Shown: positions 1-10,191 of the stretch, one piece after another
Layout of the letters: each line of letters starts with the position of its first letter
How positions within the stretch are numbered: position 1 is the stretch's first letter
DNA from: Hysterium pulicare CBS 123377
Lineage: Eukaryota; Ascomycota; Dothideomycetes; Hysteriales; Hysteriaceae
Length of the DNA stretch: 64,000 bases
Direction of reading: 5' to 3'
NCBI GenBank assembly: GCA_000467715.1
Contig: AJFK01000315.1
Span: forward strand, 1-64,000
The notes under the pieces: model-generated
What the model saw: only the letters and a program-made list of their open reading frames with translations
Told to the model about the DNA's origin: nothing
The model's database searches: none
Made by a program: the position numbers and the translations under genes

Positions 1-79
1 CCCTTTCGGCTGTTCAGTCTCGCTGCAACGCAACGTTGATCGCTGGTTTCATGTTGACACTCAAAGAACTGTGGGTTTG

Positions 80-1415
80 TCAGCAGCATTCGCTCACATG
101 CATGCTAGATACGAACAATATATCGGGCCTAGAATAGCTACCGACTGCATCGAAGTCCATCTGTCCAGTCAACAAATCGTCAGCATGTAAGACCATGCAT
201 TGACCGCAGATACGTCATACCCGAGCTTCGATGAGAGTCTCGCGTCTCAAGTCTGCGTAGACAATCTCCTCCTTATCCCATACGGGTTCAGCCAGAAACG
301 TCCCTAAAGGGCCTACGACACATGATCCACCGTGACTAAGAATGGAGTCAGGCGTCCATTCCGACCCATCAGGTTGCCGGTCGTAATGCTCTGGCGTGAA
401 TGGCGGATAGTCCGAAGGGAAGTTAGATACCTGCGTGTAGTGTTAATATCTTTCTACAAGCCTCGAACATGTTCGGCATGCCTTGCAAAATTGATTCACT
501 GAGACAACGAAGCATCTTCCCTCCTTTGCGATATGTTGCATTGAGGCAACCCAGCTTGGTAAGTCGTCTGCATTTGGAGCAATGTATATTCTTAATGGAG
601 GGGTTTAGTTTTTCAGGTAGACCACACCCTTGGAGCTGGTACTGACTCAATTCCTTGCTGGTATAGGCTAAGTCTGGCGGCAGGCATGTAATTCTCCCAG
701 CTAAATTTTGATCAGCCAAACTACGTGATGAATCTCTCATCTCGGGAACGTACCAAATTAACCCTCCTATCTTGCCAACATCAGTATCCACCACCTTCAA
801 TCCATCACCTGCTCCTCGTCCCCATACCAGTCGCTCAACTGCGGTTGGGATCAACTGCATTCGATTACTATATCGATCACCAGTTCAACTTCATTGTTCG
901 TACCTTTCGGTGACTAGACAGCAGCTTGCCGTGTCGGTCAATGAGTACTGCCGTGCAGTAGAGCGTACCGCCCTCCTTTTCAATTATCCCAACGGACAAG
1001 AAAACTTTGTTGCTTTCTGCTACCTCGCAAAGCGTATTAAATTCGGCAGAAGGGATAGTTAGAGCAGAGTCATAATATTTCGCGAACCACTTCCTTCCTA
1101 TTCAAATAGAATATTTTAGCATTGGTTCAGCTACCAGAACTATTATGTTTTACCTCTAGGCTCACGCGCACCAATCGTAGCATCGAAAGCATATCGCCAA
1201 GGGTAGGCTGAGAGGAACCCTTCTCTGAAAACGTTATCAGCAAATCTCTTACCAGTTAGGCTTTAAACTGCTCACGGGAACACTACTAGATCGGCTCCTG
1301 AGCGTGCCGCCTCCGAAGCCAATTCTGATACTTTCTTCAAGCTTTCTCGAAGGTCGAATGATACAGGAGCAGCTTGCACAGCAGCAACTTTCACGGAACC
1401 TTGAAATACTGCCAT
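80..1415 (-). CDS. Nitrilase (carbon-nitrogen hydrolase), eight exons
   Basis: Hydrolyses a nitrile to the acid and ammonia; probably cytosolic. I read exons on the minus strand at 1276-1415, 1154-1224, 904-1097, 754-854, 647-700, 482-590, 221-430 and 80-160, giving 319 aa, close to the family's usual length. Splicing rebuilds all three catalytic residues: Glu in VVFPEGF, Lys in SSHRKLIPT, and Cys in [10 protein letters not shown], whose Cys codon is split by intron 4. The C-terminal [14 protein letters not shown] block is also typical. Start chosen at MAVFQ, just before the conserved [11 protein letters not shown]. Intron 6 has a GC donor (AAG|GCATGC) and intron 5 an unusual GTCAGT donor. 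The 3' end is uncertain: an alternative last intron (GTATCT to CACAG) would extend the gene toward base 1. Divergent from the homoserine acetyltransferase gene. Confidence 0.85.
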
Positions 1416-1995
1416 AAGTGGCCACCAAAAGCTTGGAAATGCAAAGTGATGGCAGGATGGAAACACGAAGCACTGGAAAGAGTAGACGTTGGAGGTTCCT
1501 GTTTTGAACTTTCGTCTTCAATACGTTCACCCTTTAGGATTTGCTAATTGGCGTACTCCATTGAAGTACGGATTGAACAGTCGTTGATCATGCCGTTTTG
1601 CAGATAGGCAACCGGCAGTAGGGTTGCTCCAGTATATCCCCGAGACTAAACCAAACACCGAGCAGTCACGTGAAACCAGCTACCTTGTCCATTGACACCG
1701 GAGAACGGTCTCGAGCTTCGGCAGGAATCAAACGCCTCTGATATTGGTATTGATACACGAACTGCCGACCTTACCGTTTGAGATGCCTCACAACTACGAG
1801 GGTAGGTTCTTTTATCTCATATACTCATTTGATTCCTGTGATTTATATTCGGTGTTCACTGACGCAATGCAACTAACTGTTCGTAGCCGTTAGTCGTTTA
1901 CTCAAGAATAATTTCTGCAGTAGCCAGGACTACTAAGTGAGACCGGAAGATACTGGTTTGAATTGCACAACAGATTCTATCGCTTGCGTTAGAAA
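1416..1995. promoter_or_regulatory. Divergent intergenic region with TCACGTGA palindrome at 1666-1673
   Basis: About 580 bases between the nitrilase and homoserine acetyltransferase starts. A perfect TCACGTGA palindrome lies at 1666-1673. In yeast, TCACGTG is the Cbf1/Met4 site of sulphur amino-acid genes; a role here is inference. A short ATG-opened stretch at 1782 followed by an intron-like sequence may be 5' UTR. Confidence 0.35.
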
Positions 1996-3454
1996 ATGGC
2001 AATCGGTGAGTCGTCCTTATACTTTGCCTCATTAACTCTCTGGGACCCCAAAACTCACCTATTTCCAGACTTGAACCACGAGCCTGACCGAAATAGCTAT
2101 TACGCACCGCTGGTGCGGGGCCAAAAGATTGCTTTGGTTCCTTCCTTAATCCTAGAATCTGGCATTCGGTTGAATTCGGTTCCCGTGGCTTACAAGACTT
2201 GGGGAAATCTAAACGAAAGCCACGATAATGTCCTTGTTTTGTGTCATGCTTTGAGTGGGAGTAGCGATGTGGAAGATTGGTGGCGCCCTTTGATAGGAGC
2301 AGGCAAAGCATTCGATCCTCGCCGGTACTTCATCTTTTGTGGGAACATCCTCGGCTCTCCATACGGTTCCGCATCTCCTTTGACGACAAATCCTATGACC
2401 GGCCGACCGTATGGTCCTGATTTTCCTCAAACTACTATTCGGGATGATGTTAAGTGAGGGGGATGATTTTGAAGTTCGCGACCTCGTGCTAACAACTTTC
2501 AGCCTTCACAAACTAGTACTCGATGCTTTGGGGGTACGAGGAATTGTAGCAGTCATTGGAGGGTCGATGGGAGGGATGGCCACCCTTGAATGGGCACTTT
2601 GCACACCTACGGGATACGTGAGGAACATCATTCCGATCACCACGTCTGCGTACCATGGTGCGTGGGGGATCTCTTGGGGGGAGGCTCAACGACAATGCGT
2701 TTATGCTGATGGCTCATTCCGAAATGGCTGGTATGAACCTACACCTAGCGGGCAGCCTTCCAAAGGCTTGGGTGCAGCACGAATGATTGCAATGCTCACC
2801 TATCGATCACACGGATCGTTTGAATCTCGTTTCAGTCGTCGACCGTCGACCATGAAGGAGAAGCCAGCAACAGAACGCAAGTCAGATAGCCTACCAACTC
2901 CACCGCCATCTCACCGAGGAAGCGTCGACTCGGATACGCAAGCAACGGATGATATTACGTCTCCCATAGCCTTTGCAGCTCAGAGCTACTTGCAATACCA
3001 GGCAGAAAAGTTCCTCCAGCGTTTTGACGCCAATTGCTATATCCATCTGACAACGAAAATGGACTCTCACGACGTTACTCGAGGTCGATTGAATACAGCA
3101 CCAGGGCAGAAAACTGCGATACCACCGACTCAAGCTGATCTCAAGGTGACTCTAAGTGCTGTACCTTCAAAGTCTCTCGTGATTAGCGTTGAAACTGATG
3201 TTCTCTTCCGACCAGAGCAGCAAGTTGAACTGGCGGAGTGTCTTCCCGACGCGAAGTACGTGGCTTTGGATTCGCCGGATGGACACGATGGGTTTCTTTT
3301 GGAGTTTGAGAGATTGAATGAGATCATCAACACACATTTGTCTTCTCAATGTCCATGGCTATACGAAACGGACCTAGGGGTGGATCAGGGGAGCGTCGGG
3401 CCGGATGAGGTTGTTAGTAGCGTATTTGGTGAAGCAGAAGTGGTGGACTTTTAA
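1996..3454 (+). CDS. Homoserine O-acetyltransferase (MET2/MetX type)
   Basis: Transfers acetyl from acetyl-CoA to L-homoserine, giving O-acetylhomoserine for methionine synthesis. Exons 1996-2005, 2069-2453 and 2503-3454 give 448 aa. The alpha/beta-hydrolase fold is complete: oxyanion region CHALSGSSD, nucleophile Ser in GGSMGGMATLEW, Asp in SVETDVLFRPEQQ, and His in SPDGHDGFLLEF. A Ser/Pro-rich insert near residues 240-300 is common in fungal members. The tiny first exon encodes only MAI plus one base; an upstream ATG at 1782 is possible. The gene lies 630 bp upstream of an aspartate kinase on the same strand, the FUB5/FUB3 pairing known from fusaric acid clusters. It could instead be the only housekeeping MET2 of the genome. 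Confidence 0.92.
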
Positions 3455-4082
3455 CTTGCCATGAATGACTGTCCACATTTATCTTTGGAGCCTGTTTGGA
3501 ATGACTCGTACTATTTCTTGTTTGGAGTTATTACCACCATTTGATAGATGTTTACTCTACTCAATGGGCCTTTTCATAATTTGTGCATGTCTAGTGGATC
3601 GAATGACGTGCGTACATCATGTGGTGTTCATCGATAACATAGGGAGTTCACGCATCTCCAACTTCTCCAAATCAAAAACTGCATTGACTTCTTCAGAACT
3701 GCGCCAATGTGGAGAGACAATTTCACATTCCCTGCACTTGAAGTCCTTCTATCTTTCATGTGTCGGATGCCGCTCCGCAACGCGCTGGTCCCGCGATAAA
3801 GCTAGATGCCGGTGCCGTTGGACTGCTGGCCCTCGCAAAGCCCGAGGGCAGTGTACCTGCCGGGAACGTCACAGCTCGATGCCGCGCAACAACATCAAGA
3901 AATGTGGTATACAAAATTGGTTCTGAAGAATAGTTCCGGTTGGAAAATATAAAATACTCAAATTTCTCATTCCACCGTTCCGTCTAGCATCTACCCCCAT
4001 CAGGTTAAACTAGCCTGAGCGTCTTGATGCTAATTGTTCCGTACGCTATCGAGCTCAAGCTCCTGAAACGTCCTCAGTCGCC
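3455..4082. other. Intergenic, no supported gene
   Basis: Holds the 3' flank of the acetyltransferase and the promoter of the aspartate kinase. One open frame of 153 codons shows no family motif or coding character I can defend. Confidence 0.5.
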
Positions 4083-6007
4083 ATGCCAGACGTTCCCTCC
4101 CACCCATGGATTGTTCAGAAATATGGCGGTACAAGCATCGGCAAACTTCTAAATACCATCACAGGTTCAATACTCCCTGAATATCTGCAATCTTATAACG
4201 TTGCAGTGGTGTGCTCAGCGCGCTCTGGTACTAGTAAATCCAAAGGAACAACGAGCCTTCTTCTCGATGCTATACGGCTAGCTACATCCAGCGAGACGAA
4301 TACGGCTGAGTTCGACCAAGTCATCGATGTCATCAAGCAAGAGCATCTCGAAGCTGCACGTCAAGCTTTGGTCTCGTCCGATGGAAACGAAAGTAATGCA
4401 AATATCTTACTGGCCTTGCAGACAGTGATCAAGAAAGACTGTGAGCATCTGAGAAGTTTCTTGAAAGCAACCTGGACTCTTGGCGAGATATCGGAACGTA
4501 CGCAGGACCGAGTCTTAGCCGTGGGTGAAACGCTCTCCTGTCGGATTGTTGCGGCCTCGTTGACGAGCAAGGTATGCATGCGACAAGCTTTCTGGCTTTC
4601 CTGCTCAAGGCTGATTTGTACGATGCTTGCATGATGAAAGGGCATACCCGCAGAAACCGTAATTTTAGATGACATAGTCCAACAAGCCTATGGGCGCGAT
4701 CATCGGGATCAAATAAGAGCCTACAAGCTAAATCCCTCACAATTTCTCCAGGGACTTACAGCAACAATTCAAAAGAAGATTCTCAGTCACCATGGAAGGG
4801 TTCCGGTAGTCACAGGTGAGACATCCATCTTCATGCGGCGATAGGGACTAACTATGATAGGTTTCTTTGGGGCAATGCCAGACTCGTTGATATATAGTGT
4901 TGGCCGAGGGTATTCCGACCTCTGCGCCGCTCTATGTGCTGTAGCTTTGAATGCAGGGGAGCTTCAAATATGGAAGGAAGTCGATGGAATATTCACTGCC
5001 GACCCAAGGAAAGTCAGAACGGCACGGTTACTTGCTACGGTAACCTCAGAGGAGGCTTCAGAGCTCACATACTATGGGAGCGAGGTGCGTGAATGACTCC
5101 AATGCCATTTTGTCTCCCGGATATGGATACACCGCTTATAAAGGGCAGGTCATCCATCCTTTAACAATTAAGCAAATCGACTCCGCCGCAATACCACTAC
5201 GACTCAAGAACGTGATGAACCCACAAGGAAGTGGCACAATTATCTACCCTACCAAGCCGTTGCCCTCCTCTTCTCCAAATTCTTCTCTGAGATCATCGCC
5301 CACAACTCGAAGCCCAGATGTAGTGGCCACTCACTCCTCAGAAGTCGAAAAATCCACCTTCATGACAGCAAATGGATATTACGGTGAAACCCAATATCGA
5401 CGTAGTCCTACAGCCGTGACCGTGAAAGAAGCTATCACTGTCATCAACATTCGCTCGAACGGGACCTCGAAACCTCAAATGTTCCTCGCTCAGATCGGCC
5501 AAAAACTAGCACATCATGAGGTAGCTATCGATCTAATCAGCAGCAGTCAACAAATGCTCAGCCTTGCTGTGTGCTCATCGAAGGGAGACGGACTTGATGA
5601 AGCTGTAATGGAGCTTGATGACCTCGGCACTGTCACCACAATGAGCCATACGTCGATTGTCTCGGTGGTTGGTCACAAGATGCGGAATATGGTTGGAATC
5701 GCCGGAGAGATCTTTAATGCTCTAGCGAGCGCCAGAGTGAACATCTACCTTATTAGTCAAGGTGCGAGCGAGATTAACATATCGTAAGTCCTAAGATCAA
5801 AAGCTTGTAGGTTAATACTTACCAATATCTTAGCTTTGTGGTAAAAGCTCAAGATGCACTCTTGGCTACGGAAGTTGTTCACACGAACGTCATGCGGATA
5901 CCTCTGCATTCCGAGCAGGAGAATTCTTTCATCAAAGGTAATTACTTTGACTCCCTAGCTTATTGTCGAAGCTAACGAGATTTTCACAAGGGCCGTGGTT
6001 GTACTGA
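4083..6007 (+). CDS. Aspartate kinase (HOM3/FUB3 type)
   Basis: Phosphorylates L-aspartate to aspartyl phosphate, the entry step to homoserine, threonine and methionine. Exons 4083-4571, 4641-4815, 4861-5084, 5149-5783, 5834-5937 and 5991-6007 give 547 aa. The kinase domain shows QKYGGTSIGK at the N-terminus, GRGYSDLCAALCAVALNA, EVDGIFTADPRKV and TYYGSEVIHPLTIKQ. The C-terminal half holds two ACT domains (around VKEAITVINIRSNG and VVGHKMRNMVGIAGEIF), so feedback control by threonine is possible. Length fits yeast Hom3 (527 aa). A Ser/Pro-rich linker of about 60 residues separates the kinase and ACT parts. Its tandem neighbour is a homoserine O-acetyltransferase, so the pair covers the first and last steps from aspartate to O-acetylhomoserine. 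Confidence 0.92.
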
Positions 6008-6425
6008 AAGTTCAGATGTCTTGAGTTTGTGCAACGATTTGTCACTCGCCGCCGTTGAGGACAGGTCGGAAGGGAATAGTGTATATTCTCTAGCTAGTGA
6101 ATGAGGCTGATTAACCTTAATTAACCTACTCCTACTCCTTCTTCAGCTTTCAATGAGCAGATCCGAACACTGTTAATGACGCAAAGGTCTATCTTTCTAA
6201 CCCCAGATTACACCAAGAGAGCGGTGAAGCAAGAACAGTAAGAGTCATAAGGGACTTATCAGGCTACCTTAGCGTTATTTTTAATGCTTGGCCCTGTCGC
6301 TGCAGAAGATCAGCAAGGGCAGGACGCAGAGGCTGTCCGGCTGTATATTAAGGCACAGCGCTCCCTCACCGGTCAGTACCGTCTCACCTGTCTAAGGGTC
6401 ACCAGAGACTACTGCACGTCATTAA
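6008..6425. other. Intergenic, no supported gene
   Basis: Holds the 3' flank of the aspartate kinase and about 400 bases with scattered stops in all frames. No recognisable domain. Confidence 0.5.
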
Positions 6426-6494
6426 GAAGAGTTTAAAGATAATTATATTCAAAGCTCTCGTTTATGGTTGGTTTCATTGTATAATGTAACGGTG
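6426..6494 (+). repeat. Short dispersed repeat, copy A (internally shortened)
   Basis: Shares GAAGAGTTT at the left, the core CAAAGCTCTCGTTTATGGTT and the right end ATAATGTAACGGTG with copies at 6673, 21089 and 50195. It lacks the middle segment around AACCACGCGTAAGCGGTG. It lies just upstream of the DUF4188 start codon. Confidence 0.7.
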
Positions 6495-6519
6495 GGCAGC
6501 AGAACAATCCGCAATAATC

Positions 6520-7500
6520 ATGTCTCTTGGGCAGGAAGTCGTACATGCTTTCAACGAACTTTTCGAGGCCAATCCCTTGCCTACCCCGACCTGGCTGGCT
6601 ATCGGAGCCTCTTTGCAACTGCTAAGCCTAGCAATCCTCCCCGCTAAGTGGAGCAATCTCCTCCCGCTCCTTGAAAAAGAGTTTGATTAAGCTCAACCAC
6701 GCGTAAGCGGTGATTATGTTTAAAGCTCTCATTTATGGTTGATTTCATTGAATAACCTCCCGCTTCTTTATCTTAGCTATCGCGTCCTGAAAACAATCCT
6801 CGACTCCCAGCGTGTGTTTATGGGGCCATTCGCGATCGTGAAGCGTGGACGATGGACAGCAGAATTTCCCAACAACGGCATTGTCATGTTTGTTCTGGGT
6901 GCACGATTCAATCAGTCTGTATCCCTACAAGAACCACGGCCGCGTTCCGCGCGTCTGCTAGTATTACTAATATGTCATAGTCCTCTTGGTCCACTTGCAC
7001 CCGGTGTCGAGGAAGCGGAGACGAATCGGGAAGAGTGGGGCTATGAGTATAGCACTGGTCTGTAACATTGGGGTTGCCGTCTAACATGTTTCATTGAGCC
7101 AGATCATGGTAAAACTGCCACCTTAGCCGATACGTCGGATGCCGAAGGGATGACTGAGTACTTGGTTGTCGTATTGGAAGGACCCCAAGGTCCTTCACGA
7201 ATTCTCAACTTCAGCTGCACATCGGCTAGGTGAGGTTGCCTATAACAAGAAGAAATTCCCTTATGTAGGCATCATGCACGAGACGTATCACGCGCCTAAT
7301 GGGTGTTGGGAGACCATCTACGATAATATGTCGCCTTGGGGATTAGGTCAGTCTGCATCTCCAAATCCGCCACTCGGCACTGGCTTGCTGATGCTCCTAC
7401 TTTTGTAGGGCAAATCGGAGAGAACCTCCAAACCCTCTATCCGAAATCTTCCAACCTAGAGAATTCATCTATGTTCCAACGGATGCGAAAGAACATGTAA
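6520..7500 (+). pseudogene. DUF4188 family protein, interrupted by a short repeat and a frameshift
   Basis: DUF4188 proteins are a ferredoxin-like monooxygenase-related family of unknown reaction. The start is at 6520 (MSLGQEVVHAFNELF), with a hydrophobic N-terminal segment. The body follows after the repeat at 6673-6755: FMGPFAIVKRGRWTAEFPNN, RFNHPLGPLAPGVEE (across an intron at about 6918-6977), SYWKDPKVLHEFS, and VGIMHETYHAPNGCWETIY. An intron at about 7347-7408 leads to a C-terminus ending in RMRKNM. The repeat brings an in-frame TAA. Near 7163-7170 the frame also changes between EGMTEYLV and SYWKD with no GT-AG intron to explain it. The rest reads cleanly, so decay is recent or the frameshift is an assembly error. 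An alternative is that the repeat is spliced out (see findings). Confidence 0.75.
6673..6755 (+). repeat. Short dispersed repeat, copy B, with 13-bp target-site duplication
   Basis: An 83-bp insert in the DUF4188 gene. It is flanked by CCTCCCGCTCCTT (6660-6672) and CCTCCCGCTTCTT (6756-6768), 12 of 13 bases identical. Joining the flanks across the insert restores the family-like hydrophobic stretch without changing frame, because insert plus duplication is 96 bp. No terminal inverted repeats and no poly-A are visible. An imperfect hairpin (CACGC GTAA GCGGTG) lies inside. Confidence 0.8.
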
Positions 7501-8281
7501 GAGCAAACAAGCTACGCCACTGTGCGGTTGTTGGCGGAGGATTAATGAATTGCCCCCCAAATCGAACCCTTCGCAACAAGACATTAGAATGCAAAAAGTA
7601 TTTCCGAGCACCCTTAGGCCACGACCAGATCATACAGGTATTACAGATGGATAGGGTTCGGAGGAGCGTAGATTCTAAAAGCTCAGCCCCTACTTGCGTC
7701 CCGGCGGTATATGTGGAAGACGATCCTCACCTTAAAGTCCCGTATGACATATGCATCATGGAGCAGGATGATTGAGGTTTCCGTGCCCAGGGCAAGCGAT
7801 CTTCGTCTATATCTGACCTGGCGAAAAGGTTTCAGGCAGCCTTATCACTTCTCTAAGAAGGTGATCGATAGCAATTGCGGAGATCATTGTCTTGCCAGCG
7901 CCAGCGATACCAGGGCAAAACTGAGTCTGTATTGCGAGTCCTCATCTCTAATACGACAGTTCAAGTTGACAAGCAGGTTGTATATCTATAAATGGAACAA
8001 ATTCGCAGCTTCCACTGCCAACTGCATACTGTGGGGATAGTGAGGTAGGCCAACAATCGCGCTTGGCACACAACCCTGTTATTCGATCTTGACGGGAACA
8101 GGCTTCGCAGATTTGCCCCGCGGTTTCACAGCCCTGTGGCTGTGGTGGCTTTGCGCTGAAAACAGGTACCTAGGGCGATGATGCAAGAAGCTTGGAACAT
8201 CGAGTCCGCGACATTAAAACCACCGGGTTTGCGACCTTTCAGCATGAACAAGTGCAAGCATACCTTGGTATATAATACACC
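7501..8281. other. Intergenic with NACHT relic
   Basis: No intact gene. Two short plus-strand open frames (7545-7775, 7711-8040) carry no family motif; the second lies antisense to the NACHT relic described separately. The last 60 bases are the kinase promoter with an AT-rich stretch (tatataata near 8270). Confidence 0.5.
7846..7929 (-). pseudogene. Relic of a NACHT (NLR-type) P-loop domain
   Basis: On the minus strand a short frame reads QTQFCPGIAGAGKTMISAIA followed by IDHLLREV. This is the Walker A region of fungal NACHT/ankyrin NLR-like proteins, whose usual form is CPGIPGAGKT. No other part of such a protein is intact nearby and stops flank the piece. The stretch is short, so the call rests on the P-loop and its typical neighbours. 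Confidence 0.6.
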
Positions 8282-9520
8282 ATGACAACCACAAATGATA
8301 CCCTGCGCGAAGGCGCCGTCCTGAATAGTGAAAAGAATGACAACTACCTCCTCGTCGGCGCCCTAGGCCAACCCAACGTTTTCACAGCCGTCGACGCCGC
8401 AACACAATCCGAGGTCTTCATTGTCAAGGAGCCAGACAGCAATGACTCCCGTAAAGCATCATGGCCCAAATTTCAACACGAAATGGTTATGCACGAACTC
8501 TTCCACGACTCATCGACAATAAGGCAACTGGTAGATCGGATACCCCCAACGCCGACTGGCGAGCCTCCGAGGATGGTGTTGGAGATGATGGAGAAGACGC
8601 TGTGGCATGCGAGGGCGCAACGGCCGTTTACGCTTGCTGAGGTGAAGGATGTGATGAGGACGATTCTGGAGGGGTTGCAAGATGTGCACGCGAAGGGTCT
8701 GGTGTATGCAGGTATGCGCCGCATCCCATCGTCTACATATCCATAGCTAATAGATTCTACACTAGATCTGAAGATGGAAAACATCCTCATAAACGGCTTC
8801 GACGCCTCTTCAAGCTCCGAAACCCCCTCCCATCCCATCGCCAAACTCGGCGACCTCGGAATAATCATGGAGCCTACCACCGGCATCGTCCAACCTCTCA
8901 CCTACCGCGCCCCAGAAGTCTACTTCAAGCACGCCATCACACCCGCCGTCGATATATGGGCCTGGGGTCTCATAGTCTGTCACCTCCTCGAAGCGCGGAG
9001 CACGTCGCAACCTTCCTCGAATACAACCACACCAAACTCAGACTTCCAAAAAGCAGGCATGTACGACAATCTCTACACCGGCTCCGGCATAAAATCTCAG
9101 CAGGAGCAATCAGTTCGCATGGCGCTGGCGAATGACTACGACTTGCACTCAATACCCTATTACCAGGACTGCGCTCTCCCGTCTCGGGACCGAGAGCGCC
9201 ATGAAGCTGGTAGACAATGGGACAGACTGCGAGATATGGGCGTTGATGAGGAGGACGTGCAGTTCTTGATATGGGTCCTGAATCCGGATCCCAAGCAGCG
9301 GCCGACTGCGGGGGATATATTGCAGTCAGAATGGCTGGGTCAAAAATCGAGTAATGATAATGAAGGTGCAAACGATTCGCAAGACGGGGATTCGGAGGCA
9401 CAGGCCCAGGTGGAAGAAATACCGACGCACCCGTGCAGTACAACATCAATTGCGAAGAGCACATTTCTGAATTATGCTGCTAGGCTGATGGGAAGGGAGG
9501 ATAGTGGGGTTGCTGCATAG
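8282..9520 (+). CDS. Divergent Ser/Thr protein kinase
   Basis: Exons 8282-8711 and 8766-9520 give 394 aa. The intron splits the Asp codon of the catalytic loop, rebuilding LVYADLKMENIL. The fold is evident: Lys in VFIVKEP, DLKxEN catalytic loop, LGDLGI in place of DFG, YRAPEV in place of APE, DIWAWGLIVCHLLEA (subdomain IX), and a PKQRPTAGDIL C-lobe end. The Gly-rich loop is weak (GALGQPNVF) and the HRD His-Arg is replaced by Tyr-Ala, but the catalytic Asp and the metal-binding Asp remain, so activity is possible. An acidic, disordered tail follows residue 360. It belongs to a lineage-specific fungal kinase group; the substrate is unknown. The nearest neighbours give no hint. Confidence 0.85.
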
Positions 9521-9791
9521 TGTGGCACTTTTTCTTTTTGGTTTTAGAAAGGAGCATGTGAGATACCCCGGTGTATATATCAATGTAAATTTTGTAATAA
9601 TACACTTTTTATCGTATTGAAGCTCTAGTAGTTTGCAATGGCAAACACACCAGCTATTCTAAGCAGTACGTCTACATGTAAATATTCCTTGGAAGGTCGT
9701 AAGCTGAAGCTAAATGTGTAGATCTAATACCAGGTACCACAACCTCACACGTGGCAACCCGTCACATTACCCACATTCCTCAATCCTCATG

Positions 9792-10025
9792 CTACGTATA
9801 CTTATACTTCCTCTTCTTCCTCGCAACATGAACTTCTTCAAAGCCCTCAGCCCTTCCATCCTCGCCTAGAAAGAAATAGTCAGAGGTGGAAAGAGGGAGA
9901 GAAGGGAAGGGACTGCAGATGAAGGGCTTACACGGATAGTGTTTGCATTCGCCGTCAACTTTCGGGGCGTGGGGTTCAAATTGCTCGTCGCAGTGCTCGC
10001 AGACTGGGTACTTGACAAATGTAGA
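9792..10025 (-). CDS. Small Cys/His zinc-binding protein (5' end unresolved)
   Basis: On the minus strand the frame reads FVKYPVCEHCDEQFEPHAPK, then VDGECKHYP, then across an intron with a GTAAGC donor (about 9866-9931) CEDGRAEGFEEVHVARKKRK and a stop at 9792. The CxxC...C...H pattern resembles short conserved fungal proteins of the type PVCxHCxxxF...GxCxYHPG. An in-frame stop lies just upstream, so a 5' exon ending near 10020-10080 must supply the start codon; I could not fix it. It is too short and spliced to appear as a long open frame. Function unknown. Confidence 0.45.
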   Translation of the reverse strand, partial: STFVKYPVCEHCDEQFEPHAPKVDGECKHYPCKPFICSPFPSLPLSTSDYFFLGEDGRAEGFEEVHVARKKRKYKYT

Positions 10026-10191
10026 TCTTTCTAGGACAGTGGCATATGCGAGATTGCTTCAAATACTGCTCACTACATCCTCCCGCCTCGTATGTGATTA
10101 GCCGGACTGCATCTGATGGATCTTTATTCCTAGCTGCTCATATATAAATTCTAGCTGGTATCACGTGCCTCTCCATTCTAACTTCTCTCTC

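Noticed and set aside
423-860. Single 145-codon minus-strand open frame as a separate gene
   Set aside because: It is a mix of nitrilase exons 4-6 read through their introns; splicing restores the catalytic Cys and gives a complete nitrilase.
80-1415. Nitrilase as a pseudogene with many stops
   Set aside because: Every apparent break falls in a 49-60-nt intron with usable splice sites and frame is kept throughout.
3465-3926. 153-codon plus-strand frame
   Set aside because: No motif, odd composition, lies in the 3' flank and promoter between two solid genes.
7545-8040. Two overlapping plus-strand frames as genes
   Set aside because: The second is antisense to the NACHT relic and neither shows a family motif.
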